NCBI GenBank assembly: GCA_046598395.1
Contig: JBKJIQ010000035.1
Location: forward strand, 1-64,000
Source of the DNA: JAENVU01 sp046598395
GTDB lineage: Bacteria; Actinomycetota; Acidimicrobiia; IMCC26256; JAENVU01
Length of the DNA stretch: 64,000 nucleotides
Direction: 5' to 3'
In this document: positions 1-7,508 of the stretch, one piece after another
How the letters are laid out: every line of letters starts with the position of its first letter
Position numbering within the stretch: the stretch's first letter is position 1
Made by a program: the position numbers and the translations under genes
Notes under the pieces: model-generated
What the model saw: only the letters and a program-made list of their open reading frames with translations
Databases searched by the model: none
Told to the model about the DNA's origin: nothing

Positions 1-51
1 ATGTGGAATGACCCTTTCGAGTGAGAGTGGACCGCACCCTACGATGCCGCC

Positions 52-1017
52 GTGCGCGTGGTCATCCTCGGGGGAACTCGCTTCATCGGCCGGGCGATCC
101 TGGAGCGGCTGGCACCCGCTCACGATGTGCTCATCGTGCACCGCGGCGCATCCGAGCCTGACGCCCTTCCAGCAGTCGCACACGTTCATGTCGACCGCGC
201 GGAACTCCGTGATGCCGGCACCGAGTTACGAGCGTTCAATGCCGACGCGGTCGTCGACGTCAGTGGCATGAGCGCCGCCGATGCACACCGCGCGCTCGAC
301 GTATTCGGCGCCAATCCCCGCTTCATCGCGATCTCGAGTGTCGACGTCTATCGGGCGTACGCGTCGTTTCATCGTGGCCTTGCCGTTGAGCCGGTCCCGC
401 TCACGGAGTCGTCGCCGCTGCGAAGCCCTGAGCACTTCCATATTGACCGACCCGATTGGGAGAACATCGAGTTCGAAGCCGTGTACCGCGCCGCCGGTGG
501 GACCGCGCTGCGGTTGGGGGCGGTCTACGGACCGCACGACGATCCCTCGCGTTTGGAGTTCATCCTCCGCCGCGTGCGCGCCGGACGTTCGCGGATTCCG
601 ATTGGAAGCGGCGGGTTTCGCTTCAGCCGGGTCTACGTCCACGACGTTGCCCGCGCCGTTGCGAACGCGCTGGTCGTCGACGGGATCGCCGGCCAGGCGT
701 TCAACGTCTGTGAGTCCCAGACGTGGAACTACGCGGAGTTCGCGGCCCAGATATTGGCAATGGCCGGTTCGGACGCGGAGTTGGTGCGAGTGCCCGGTCG
801 AAACTTGCCGGCCGACCTGCTGATCACCGCCAGCTTTCGCCAAGACCTTCTTGCGGATGGCACGCTCGGCCGTGCCGTGCTCGGGTGGGAAGAGACTGAT
901 CGGGTCGAGGCGTTGCACCAGTCGGTGCGCTGGCACCTCGAGCACCCACCGCCGGTGACCGTTCCTGACTTCGAATCCGACAACACCGCACTCTCGACTC
1001 TCGAAAGGGAACCATGA
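52..1017 (+). CDS. NAD(P)-dependent epimerase/dehydratase-family protein
   Basis: The 321-residue product starts at a GTG and opens with a Rossmann dinucleotide-binding motif (GGTRFIG, residues 7-13), the mark of extended or atypical SDR proteins. A sugar-epimerase-like LRLGAVYGPHD segment lies mid-protein. I do not see the canonical YxxxK catalytic pair at the expected place, so it may be an atypical, CSP41-like SDR rather than a classical sugar epimerase. The stop overlaps the next start by ATGA, so it is probably co-transcribed with the esterase-thioredoxin gene. Substrate unknown. The alternative reading, a nucleotide-sugar epimerase, cannot be excluded. Confidence 0.85.
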   Translation: MRVVILGGTRFIGRAILERLAPAHDVLIVHRGASEPDALPAVAHVHVDRAELRDAGTELRAFNADAVVDVSGMSAADAHRALDVFGANPRFIAISSVDVYRAYASFHRGLAVEPVPLTESSPLRSPEHFHIDRPDWENIEFEAVYRAAGGTALRLGAVYGPHDDPSRLEFILRRVRAGRSRIPIGSGGFRFSRVYVHDVARAVANALVVDGIAGQAFNVCESQTWNYAEFAAQILAMAGSDAELVRVPGRNLPADLLITASFRQDLLADGTLGRAVLGWEETDRVEALHQSVRWHLEHPPPVTVPDFESDNTALSTLEREP

Positions 1018-2018
1018 CCGAACTCATCACGAACACGGTGCGAGGATCGAATGCCACCCGCCTGTTGGTGCTGCTCCACGGCTACGGCTCCGACGAACAA
1101 GATCTGGGCGGGTTGCTTTCGCACCTCGATCCGGACGGTCAGTTCGCCGCAGTGATGCCGCGCGGTCCGCTCGCCGCCCCAGGCGCGCCCGGCTACGCCT
1201 GGTTTCCGATTGCCGAGGACGGCCTCGATCCGACGGCGTTCGCCGCTGCGTTGGGACTCGTCGACACCCTGGTCGAAGAACAGTGTGCGGAGTTGGGTTT
1301 CGCACGGTCCGACGCGATCTTCGGTGGGTTCTCCCAGGGAGCGGGCGTGGCGCTGCACCTCGCACTGCGCGGTGGCGCGGCCATGCGACCGGCGGGAGTG
1401 TTGGCCATGAGTCCGTTCGTTCCGGGCCTCGACGCGAGCGACATCGACTGGGATGTCGCGCGAGAAATCCCGGTGCTGCTCCAGCACGGGACCGAGGATC
1501 CGATGATTCCGATCACGGTCGCCCGCCAACTGGCCGAGGTGCTGACCGAGCAGGGAGTGCCGCTCGTCTACCGCGAGTACCCAATGGGTCATCAAGTGGC
1601 GCTGGAGAGTGTGCAAGACGCGCAGGCCTGGCTCACCCAGATCGTGGCCGGCGAGACGCCGCGCGCCGCACTCCCGGAACCGCCCCCGGTTGGTCCGGTC
1701 ATGCCGGTGACGACGGCAACATTCGCGGCCGAAGTACTGGGGAGCGATCTCCCGGTCATCGTCGACTTTTGGGCGCCATGGTGTGGACCGTGCAAGCAGG
1801 TCGGACCGATCATCGAGCAGATGGCGTTGATGCGCGAAGGCTCGTACAAGGTCGTGAAGGTGAACATCGATGAGGAGCCCGCGCTCGCGCAGCAATACGA
1901 GGTCCAGAGCATCCCCATGATCTCGCTGTTCCGCAACGGCCGCTTGGAACGATCGACGCTCGGCGCGAAGGCCCGGCCGCAGCTCGAGGCCGAGCTCGGC
2001 ATGCTCGTCATCCCCTGA
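1014..2018 (+). CDS. Carboxylesterase/phospholipase-like hydrolase fused to a C-terminal thioredoxin domain
   Basis: A single uninterrupted 334-residue frame joins two domains. Residues 1-212 are an alpha/beta hydrolase of the small carboxylesterase (acyl-protein-thioesterase-like) family: LLHGYGSDE near 20-28, nucleophile GFSQG with Ser107, acid Asp162 (EDPMIP) and His193 (MGHQV). A Pro-rich linker (about 215-230) leads to a thioredoxin domain with the redox motif WCGPCK at 256-261 and a cis-Pro segment SIPMISLF. Both active sites look intact. No signal peptide, so cytoplasmic. The start overlaps the preceding stop. Each domain family is well known; the fusion is unusual, and its substrate and the reason for coupling are unknown. 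Confidence 0.9.
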   Translation: MTELITNTVRGSNATRLLVLLHGYGSDEQDLGGLLSHLDPDGQFAAVMPRGPLAAPGAPGYAWFPIAEDGLDPTAFAAALGLVDTLVEEQCAELGFARSDAIFGGFSQGAGVALHLALRGGAAMRPAGVLAMSPFVPGLDASDIDWDVAREIPVLLQHGTEDPMIPITVARQLAEVLTEQGVPLVYREYPMGHQVALESVQDAQAWLTQIVAGETPRAALPEPPPVGPVMPVTTATFAAEVLGSDLPVIVDFWAPWCGPCKQVGPIIEQMALMREGSYKVVKVNIDEEPALAQQYEVQSIPMISLFRNGRLERSTLGAKARPQLEAELGMLVIP

Positions 2019-2056
2019 TGCTGCGACCGGCGACCCGGTCTCGGTGAGCGATCTCA

Positions 2057-2106
2057 GTGGGGCCGTCTCGGTAGGGCCGTCTCGGTAGGGCCGTCTCGGT
2101 GGGGCC
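2057..2106. repeat. 14-bp tandem repeat array, about 3.6 units
   Basis: Unit GTRGGGCCGTCTCG occurs at 2057-2070, 2071-2084 and 2085-2098, then a partial unit to 2106. Units 2 and 3 are identical; unit 1 has G for A at position 3. It ends two bases before the stop of the convergent LPxTG gene and follows the esterase-thioredoxin stop by about 40 bases. Confidence 0.9.
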
Positions 2107-2108
2107 AG

Positions 2109-2957
2109 TTAGGGGAGTGTCTGGACCCGGTGCCTGCCCCACCACAGTGCGCCCCCGCCAAGGGCCAGCGAGCCGAATCCCGCGAGTGCGACACCGAGGG
2201 TGCCATCGCCGGTGTTCGGCAGCGTTCGCGCCGGCGGCCCCTGGTTCGCAACGTTGGTTGCAGGCCGTTCCAGCCGCGCGTCCGCCACGTCGGGCTTGGT
2301 CACCGTGACCGGTTCGCCGATCTCGGTCGGGATCGTGACCGTGGTGGGTGGTGGCGCATCGGCAATGGTGAATGGGAGCGGGTCGAAGTCGAACGACCGC
2401 ACGCCGTCCAACGCGGGGTCGTCCACGATGCAGCGCGCGAGGAGTTCGTAGTCGCCGGGTGTGATCGCCGTGGCGTCTGGGATCGGGACGGTTCCCGACC
2501 ATGCGCCGCCAGATGTCACGCGAACGTTGCCAAGTGGAATCGCGGTGCCGGCTGCTTCCAGTCGCAGTTCCACGCGTACACCGTCGAAGATGATGGGGTC
2601 GCCGGTCGCGGCTGCGTCCCGCGCCGGTTCACCGGCGCTGGGCCCATTGGGAGCGGGAGTGGAGGCCTCCCCGGCAGCGGTGGAGGTGGTCGAGGTGGTG
2701 GTGGTCGATGACGGCGGGTCGGCGGGTTGGAGCCACTGGCAGAGTGCGCTCGGTGACGACGCCACGTGGACCGACCCACCGGCGAGCGCCGATCCTGGGG
2801 TTCGGGACCAACCCGCGGCCGCGGCCGCGTGGGGTGCGAACGCCAGCACCGCGAGCATGGTTCCGGTGAATGCAACGCTCGCGATCAATCGGCGAGGAAT
2901 ATCCGTCGCCGATGAACGCGCTGCCGATTGCACCGTTGACTCCGCCCAATGCCGCAC
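2109..2957 (-). CDS. Secreted LPxTG-type cell-surface protein
   Basis: 282 residues from a GTG start preceded by a good ribosome site (GGGAGG, 7 bases upstream). A long signal peptide (hydrophobic about 26-47) is followed by a Ser/Thr-rich linker (about 83-95), a central beta-rich region with two Cys, a second Pro/Thr-rich stretch, and a sorting signal: LPNTG, hydrophobic segment, then basic residues before a final QTLP. This is the arrangement of sortase substrates. No sortase gene is in the window. The central domain is not recognised and may act as a wall-anchored binding or adhesion module. It ends against a tandem repeat array. Confidence 0.8.
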   Translation of the reverse strand: MRHWAESTVQSAARSSATDIPRRLIASVAFTGTMLAVLAFAPHAAAAAGWSRTPGSALAGGSVHVASSPSALCQWLQPADPPSSTTTTSTTSTAAGEASTPAPNGPSAGEPARDAAATGDPIIFDGVRVELRLEAAGTAIPLGNVRVTSGGAWSGTVPIPDATAITPGDYELLARCIVDDPALDGVRSFDFDPLPFTIADAPPPTTVTIPTEIGEPVTVTKPDVADARLERPATNVANQGPPARTLPNTGDGTLGVALAGFGSLALGGGALWWGRHRVQTLP

Positions 2958-3052
2958 GTGCGGACCTCCCGAGATTGGCTCCGCCGGCCGGTAAATGACG
3001 GTAGCCCTCGGTTCGTCCGTTTTGGCGGATGGTGCTGCCCGTATTCGCGCGC

Positions 3053-4129
3053 TCAGTGAACGGTGATGTGCCCGGGCACGCCAGGGTTGGCCCCGCCGGC
3101 TCCGATCTCACCAACCACGGCTGCGCACGGTGTCCCTGCGAGTTCGAGCGCGGTGACCAGCGCACCGGCGGACTCCGCGTCAACCGCGAACAGGAGTCCA
3201 CCGGAGGTTTGAGCATCGGCGAGGAGCAGCTGTTCGTTGGTATCGAGCGTGCCCCAGTCGACGAACTCCGAGACGAACGCGTGGTTGCGCTGGGTTCCGC
3301 CTGCAACAAAGCCGGCGCGCACGAGATCGCGCACACCGTCGATGATTGGCACCGCGTTGATATCGACGCGGGCCGACGCGCCGGAGGCCCTGGCCATCTC
3401 GCCGAGATGGCCGAGCAGTCCGAAGCCGGTGATGTCGGTGACCGCATGGATTGCATCGCCGAGTTCGCGGCCCGCATCGCGCGCGCCCTCGTTCAGCGTG
3501 GTCATCAGGTCGATGGCCGTTGCCAACAGATCCTCGGTCGCGGCCTCGCGCTTCACGGCCGTTGAGATCACACCCAGCCCGAGAGGTTTGGTGAGCACGA
3601 GCGCGTCACCGGGCCGAGCGCCGGCGTTGCGCCACACGCGGTCAGGCTCCACCGTCCCCACCACTGCCAGCCCGAACTTGGGCTCCGGGTCGTCGATCGA
3701 ATGGCCACCGCCGACAATCGCACCCGCGCTTCGCACAACGTCGGCGCCACCGTCGATGACGCGCGCGAGGAGTTCGAATGGCAGTCCATCCCGCGGCCAC
3801 GCCACGAGATTCAGCGCCAGCAGGGGAGCGCCGCCCATCGCGTACACATCCGAGAGCGCGTTGGTGGCGGCGATGCGGCCCCAGTCGTACGCGTCGTCGA
3901 CGATCGGGGTGAAGAAATCGGTGGTGAGGACCAGCGCGAGGTCATCTCGCACGCGGTATACCGCCGCGTCGTCCGCGGTATCCAGACCAACGATCAGGTT
4001 GGGATCGTCGGGAGCATCGAGCCCACGAACGAGTCCGAGGACGGTGCGCAGGTCGTGGGGGGAGAGCTTGCAGGCACAACCCGCACCATGAGAGAACTTG
4101 GTGAGCCGGAGCTCGCGAGCAGCGGCCAA
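3053..4129 (-). CDS. selD: Selenide, water dikinase (SelD)
   Basis: 358 residues. Makes selenophosphate from selenide and ATP, the selenium donor for selenocysteine and 2-selenouridine. The N-terminal loop SHGAGCACK holds the conserved catalytic Cys18 and Lys21; this copy uses Cys, not selenocysteine. The ATP-binding core shows LTTDFFTPIVDD, ATNALSDVYAMGG and GGHSIDDPEPKFG blocks typical of the AIR-synthase-like fold. Starts at TTG, 15 bases after the NlpC/P60 stop on the same strand, so probably co-transcribed. No selA, selB, selC or selU is in the window, so the selenium end-product is unknown here. Confidence 0.95.
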   Translation of the reverse strand: MAAARELRLTKFSHGAGCACKLSPHDLRTVLGLVRGLDAPDDPNLIVGLDTADDAAVYRVRDDLALVLTTDFFTPIVDDAYDWGRIAATNALSDVYAMGGAPLLALNLVAWPRDGLPFELLARVIDGGADVVRSAGAIVGGGHSIDDPEPKFGLAVVGTVEPDRVWRNAGARPGDALVLTKPLGLGVISTAVKREAATEDLLATAIDLMTTLNEGARDAGRELGDAIHAVTDITGFGLLGHLGEMARASGASARVDINAVPIIDGVRDLVRAGFVAGGTQRNHAFVSEFVDWGTLDTNEQLLLADAQTSGGLLFAVDAESAGALVTALELAGTPCAAVVGEIGAGGANPGVPGHITVH

Positions 4130-4144
4130 CGTTGGTGCGCTGGG

Positions 4145-5239
4145 TTAGCCGTGGACCCGGCCGTAGCCGGAGGCGTTGCCGTTGTAGCCCAGCGCCACGA
4201 GGCGGACACCGGTGGCCGGGTTTGAAGCCGAGACCACCATGCCGCCGCCGATGTAGATCTCGACGTGGTTGGCTCCACCTGGTCCCAAGAAGACGAGGTC
4301 GCCAGGTTGGAGATCCCCGGCCCCGATGCGGGTGGTCTGCTGGTATTGCGCGCCGGAATAGTAGGTCAGGGACACTCCGCCGGCCTTCCAGGCGGCACCG
4401 GTGAGTCCGGAGCAGTCGAAGGTATCCGGGCCCGACGTTGCGTATTGGTACCCCTTGCCCACCTGGGCCTTGGCGAAGTCGACCGCCGCCTGGGCGCCCG
4501 CGTTCGGCGCTGGCGTATTCGGGAAGTTCTCGGGGATCGGTGTTCCCCGGCTACCGCCACCGTTGGCACGCGGGGGAGATGCTGCAGCACGCCGTGCTGC
4601 AGCAGCCGCTGCGGCCTGACGAGCGGCCTCTTCTTGATCCATGATGGTTTTGATCTCACCATTGACCTGGCCGAGCAATGCTTTGCTCTCCCGGTTCGCC
4701 TTGTCCAGGTTGCTCTGTGCTGCGGTGGCGGTGTCGGCTTCCGCGTTGGCCGCCGCGCGCTGACTCTCGAGGTCACTCTTGCGGATCGCCAAGGCTTCCT
4801 TGGACTTCTGGAGTCGCGCGATCAGTACATCGTCACGGTCCGCTGCGGCCGCTGCGTACTTGGACCGGGTCGCAAGTTCGCCGAGGGACTTCACGTCCAT
4901 CTGCTGGAGGGGGCTACTGGAGCCGGCACCGCGGTAGATCTGGGCGGCGCGTCGGCTGAGGATGCTGCGAATCCGACGGTGCTCGGCCTCCGCGACATCG
5001 GTGCGGCGCTGAGCCTCCGCGATCCCCTCTTCCGCTGCGGTCATGCGAAACCGCGCGCCCTTGAGCTGCTCGGCGACCATCTCAATACGATTGTTGTTCG
5101 CGTCGATCTGGCTCTGGAGCTGTGCTGCTTGGCGCCGTTTGTCGTCGATCGGACTGGCACCGGAGAGCGCAGGAAACGCGCTCCCGACCGCCGTTGCCGA
5201 GACGAGGATGACGACCGAGACCTTGGTCCGGAGGTTCAT
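4145..5239 (-). CDS. Secreted NlpC/P60 peptidoglycan hydrolase with coiled-coil N-terminus
   Basis: 364 residues. Signal peptide with cleavage likely near residue 28 (LSGASP), a long Ala/Gln/Glu-rich coiled coil (about 30-215) with a central QIYRGAG segment, an Ala/Pro-rich linker, and an NlpC/P60 cysteine-peptidase domain from about 248. Catalytic Cys276 (FDCSG) and His325 (NHVEIYIGGG) are present. This matches RipA/CwlO-like D,L-endopeptidases that cut peptide stems during cell separation, with the coiled coil as the usual regulatory region. Preceded by a long leader with a plausible promoter at 5377-5406; selD follows closely. Confidence 0.93.
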   Translation of the reverse strand: MNLRTKVSVVILVSATAVGSAFPALSGASPIDDKRRQAAQLQSQIDANNNRIEMVAEQLKGARFRMTAAEEGIAEAQRRTDVAEAEHRRIRSILSRRAAQIYRGAGSSSPLQQMDVKSLGELATRSKYAAAAADRDDVLIARLQKSKEALAIRKSDLESQRAAANAEADTATAAQSNLDKANRESKALLGQVNGEIKTIMDQEEAARQAAAAAAARRAAASPPRANGGGSRGTPIPENFPNTPAPNAGAQAAVDFAKAQVGKGYQYATSGPDTFDCSGLTGAAWKAGGVSLTYYSGAQYQQTTRIGAGDLQPGDLVFLGPGGANHVEIYIGGGMVVSASNPATGVRLVALGYNGNASGYGRVHG

Positions 5240-5563
5240 CTAGGGGGACTCCCTTTGGCTCGAGGATGCTGCCGCCGTCGGTCCGAGCTATCGCGGTCCT
5301 GGGAACCGGGCCCGAATAAAACTCACCGCCCGACTGGCCGTCATAGATCGACGGTGGAGGTCGTGCGGTTCATGAGATCCTACGCGAGGTCCCCTTGGGG
5401 TGTCATCTCAGGGCAGAGAAAGGACGTTGACCAGGGAGTTCGCGGGCCGGGTATGGCGCATACACCGCTGGAAGTGTGATACGGCTGTGGCCAGTGTTGC
5501 CAAACAATATGAATGTGCGGATTGGGGAGGTCGGTCGAAGCCAGGATCGGGATTCGCCTTAGG
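5240..5563. other. Intergenic leader upstream of the NlpC/P60 gene
   Basis: 324 bases without a credible gene. Contains a likely minus-strand promoter (5377-5406), giving the hydrolase mRNA a leader of about 130 bases. I looked for the conserved blocks of a c-di-AMP (ydaO-type) riboswitch, often found before such genes in actinobacteria, and did not recognise them. Nothing else identified. Confidence 0.5.
5377..5406 (-). promoter_or_regulatory. Putative sigma70-like promoter for the NlpC/P60 gene
   Basis: Reading the minus strand, ATGACA (5406-5401) and TAGGAT (5382-5377) are separated by 18 bases, close to actinobacterial -35/-10 consensus. Transcription would start about 130 bases before the hydrolase ATG. 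Pattern-based only. Confidence 0.4.
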
Positions 5564-6079
5564 TCAAACGGCCCAGCCTCCGGTTTTCGCCGGTACCCGC
5601 GTTCCGGGCGGCGCCACATCGGGTACCGACCACGCCATGTCCTTGGCCACCGAGCGGGCAACTCGTTGCCACGCTGCCGGGTCCCAGCCTTCGGCGGTCG
5701 CTCCGAGGCTCGTGTCTTGGCGGATATGCACGATCGCGGGCAGGTGGGTAAGACCGAGGCTGCTGATCAGCGTGCGGTCGGGATCAACAAAGACCATCGC
5801 TCGGTCGGCCTCGTCGCCCAGAATCCGTGCGGCGATTGCCGGCGTGCTCGGAATCACATACGCGGTCCGGGCGTCGCTGTCGCCGAGGACTCCGAAAATG
5901 CGCCGAGCGACCGGGATCCACTGCTGCGCTTCCGGCCGGTCCGGCAGGACCACCAGGCAGAGGTGGAACATGGTGGTCCAGTCGTCGAGTCGCCGAGTCA
6001 TTCCGGCCGCGGTCGACAATTCCAAGGTTGGATCAGGGTTCTTTGCCACGGCCGGGAACGGTAGCGCGACGCCTGGCAC
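5564..6079 (-). CDS. Hypothetical protein, possible thioredoxin-like fold
   Basis: 171 residues from a GTG start. The middle reads like the second half of a redoxin: a hydrophobic strand VVLPDRPEAQQW, a VFVDPDRTLISSLGL helix region, then LPAIVHIRQD, where the Pro before a beta strand recalls the thioredoxin cis-Pro loop. A TAEGWDPAAWQRVA tail, often seen as 'G.dp..W..v' in actinobacterial TlpA-like proteins, follows. There is no CxxC motif, so it would not be a classical disulfide oxidoreductase. No signal peptide is evident. Function not known. It stands between the NlpC leader and a tandem repeat array. Confidence 0.6.
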   Translation of the reverse strand: MPGVALPFPAVAKNPDPTLELSTAAGMTRRLDDWTTMFHLCLVVLPDRPEAQQWIPVARRIFGVLGDSDARTAYVIPSTPAIAARILGDEADRAMVFVDPDRTLISSLGLTHLPAIVHIRQDTSLGATAEGWDPAAWQRVARSVAKDMAWSVPDVAPPGTRVPAKTGGWAV

Positions 6080-6092
6080 GCGCCGTGGCTCC

Positions 6093-6163
6093 GGGCGCGT
6101 GGCTCAGGGCGCGTGGCTCAGGGCGCGTGGCTCAGGGCGACGTGGCTCAGGGCGCGTGGCTCA
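6093..6163. repeat. 14-bp tandem repeat array, five units
   Basis: Unit GGGCGCGTGGCTCA at 6093-6106, 6107-6120, 6121-6134 and 6150-6163, with a 15-bp variant (one extra base) at 6135-6149. A degenerate unit may precede it. The last unit contains the TCA that is the complement of the TGA stop of the metallo-hydrolase gene, so the array reaches into that gene's end. Confidence 0.92.
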
Positions 6164-6988
6164 GGCGAGGCCGATGGCTTTGAGCATCGAGGGTGGCATG
6201 CCATCGTCGCCGAGGCGGAGCATCGCCGCCTTCTCGATGTTGATCGGATCGCGCTCGGCGCGCTCGATCCAACGGTCCCAGGGGCCCGGCGGGATCTCAC
6301 CCCTCACGCAGTGGAGGAGGTAGTCACGCAGCTCCAGCACTTCGGCTTCGGAACCGATGGGACCGTGGCCGGGAACGATGGTCTCCGCCAAGTCGCCCAC
6401 GACCGTCAGTACGTCGGCCCACGCACGGGGATCGCCTTGGAATGCAAGTGGGGTCACTCCGAAGAAGCACAGGTCGCCCGAGAAGAGCACGTCGGCGTCG
6501 GCGACGAGCACCATGAGGTCGCCGTCGGTGTGGCCCCGAGCCGGGAGGACTTCGATGCGCGGTGTCAGCTGCGCCGATTCATCCACGATGTGCGACACCG
6601 GGCGGGTGCCGAGCACCGCGAGCTCGTCGAAGCCTTCGGTGAAGGCGGGCATGAACGCCTTGTAGGCATCGACGGGCATGGTCTGATCGAGCAGTTCGCT
6701 CGTCATGGGCGAGCCGAGCACCATGGCGTTTCGGAACGCGGAGGTCCCGCCCACGTGATCGATGTGGGCATGCGTGAGCAGCACGCGTTTGACCGTCTGC
6801 TTCAGTGCCCCGACGGCGGCGGCGAACGGCGCCCATTGCGAGCGCACCATCAGGGTGTCGACGATGGTGAGTCCGTCTTCATCGGCGACGACACCCGCGT
6901 TCGAGACGCCGGACTCGCCGCCGGGCTGGAGCCAGACCCAGACTCCGTCCGCGATCTCGTGGAGCGTGAGGGTCGGTGCGTCGATCAT
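6161..6988 (-). CDS. Metallo-beta-lactamase-fold hydrolase
   Basis: 275 residues. The signature HAHIDHVGG gives metal ligands His73, His75, Asp77 and His78; later ligands fit ARGHTDGD, FSGDLCFFG and VPGHGPIG. Cytoplasmic, no signal peptide. The family includes glyoxalase II, lactonases and quinolinase-like hydrolases; the substrate cannot be read from sequence. It lies on the same strand as the SnoaL-like gene just upstream (31-base gap), so the two may be co-transcribed. Its stop codon lies inside the last unit of the tandem array. Confidence 0.9.
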   Translation of the reverse strand: MIDAPTLTLHEIADGVWVWLQPGGESGVSNAGVVADEDGLTIVDTLMVRSQWAPFAAAVGALKQTVKRVLLTHAHIDHVGGTSAFRNAMVLGSPMTSELLDQTMPVDAYKAFMPAFTEGFDELAVLGTRPVSHIVDESAQLTPRIEVLPARGHTDGDLMVLVADADVLFSGDLCFFGVTPLAFQGDPRAWADVLTVVGDLAETIVPGHGPIGSEAEVLELRDYLLHCVRGEIPPGPWDRWIERAERDPINIEKAAMLRLGDDGMPPSMLKAIGLA

Positions 6989-7019
6989 GCCGGAACGGTA
7001 CTGAGCGCGGCGAGTGTTG

Positions 7020-7397
7020 TCACTCGGCGAATGCGGGTTGCATCACCGCGGGGTCGAGATACTCATCGATCTGCGCGATGTGCTCGCCGTCGATACCCAC
7101 GATGAGACACGCCGGCATCACGAACGACTTCCCGGTGGCCGCGACGGTGCCGTGGAGAACGTGTTGTTGGAGCACGCCGCCGTCGATCTCGATGCGGCGC
7201 TGGATCTCGTAACGCCGGACCGAGGTTTGGCCGATGAGCCACTCGAGGACCCGCACCGACGACTCGATGTCACGAGCCTTGCCATCGAAGTTTGCCCAGA
7301 CGGTGATGTCCGGGGAGTAGCAGGATCGAACTCCGCCAACATCGCCGGCCTCGATAGCCGCGATCATGTTCTCCACGAGTTCGATTGGTTTTGTCAT
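7020..7397 (-). CDS. SnoaL/NTF2-like polyketide-cyclase or ketosteroid-isomerase family protein
   Basis: 125 residues, the usual length of a single NTF2-fold domain. The pattern of an N-terminal helix (VENMIAAIEAGD), YSPDITVWANFDG, a central RRYEIQRRIEID strand and IDEYLDP near the C-terminus is typical of the SnoaL-like family: a cone-shaped pocket used as isomerase, cyclase, hydrolase or ligand binder. Probably first gene of a two-gene unit with the metallo-hydrolase. Divergent from the CitE-like gene. Substrate unknown. Confidence 0.8.
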   Translation of the reverse strand: MTKPIELVENMIAAIEAGDVGGVRSCYSPDITVWANFDGKARDIESSVRVLEWLIGQTSVRRYEIQRRIEIDGGVLQQHVLHGTVAATGKSFVMPACLIVGIDGEHIAQIDEYLDPAVMQPAFAE

Positions 7398-7450
7398 CGG
7401 CAGATCATTGCCGACCCGGCTGGTTGGTCAGCGGCTCGGTGAGTGGGCTG

Positions 7451-7480
7451 GTTGGCGGGTTGGTTGGCGGGTTGGTTGGC
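7451..7480. repeat. 12-bp tandem repeat, 2.5 units
   Basis: Unit GTTGGCGGGTTG at 7451-7462 and 7463-7474, then GTTGGC to 7480, preceded by related GGTTGG words from about 7421. It lies between divergent genes (SnoaL-like and CitE-like), where their promoters should be. Confidence 0.85.
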
Positions 7481-7508
7481 AGAGGAGGTGCCTGCCTACC
7501 CTTGCGCC

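Noticed and set aside
3053..4129. SelD as a selenoprotein
   Set aside because: The catalytic position is Cys18 in GAGCACK, with no in-frame TGA.
5240..5563. Possible c-di-AMP riboswitch upstream of the NlpC/P60 gene
   Set aside because: I could not match the conserved blocks of the ydaO-type motif; only a promoter is reasonable.
6093..6163. CRISPR-like array
   Set aside because: The units are adjacent with no spacers, so it is a tandem repeat, not a CRISPR array.
7443..7508. Upstream extension of the CitE-like gene (GWLAG repeats)
   Set aside because: It only translates the 12-bp DNA repeat and is followed by an ATG that begins the conserved N-terminus.
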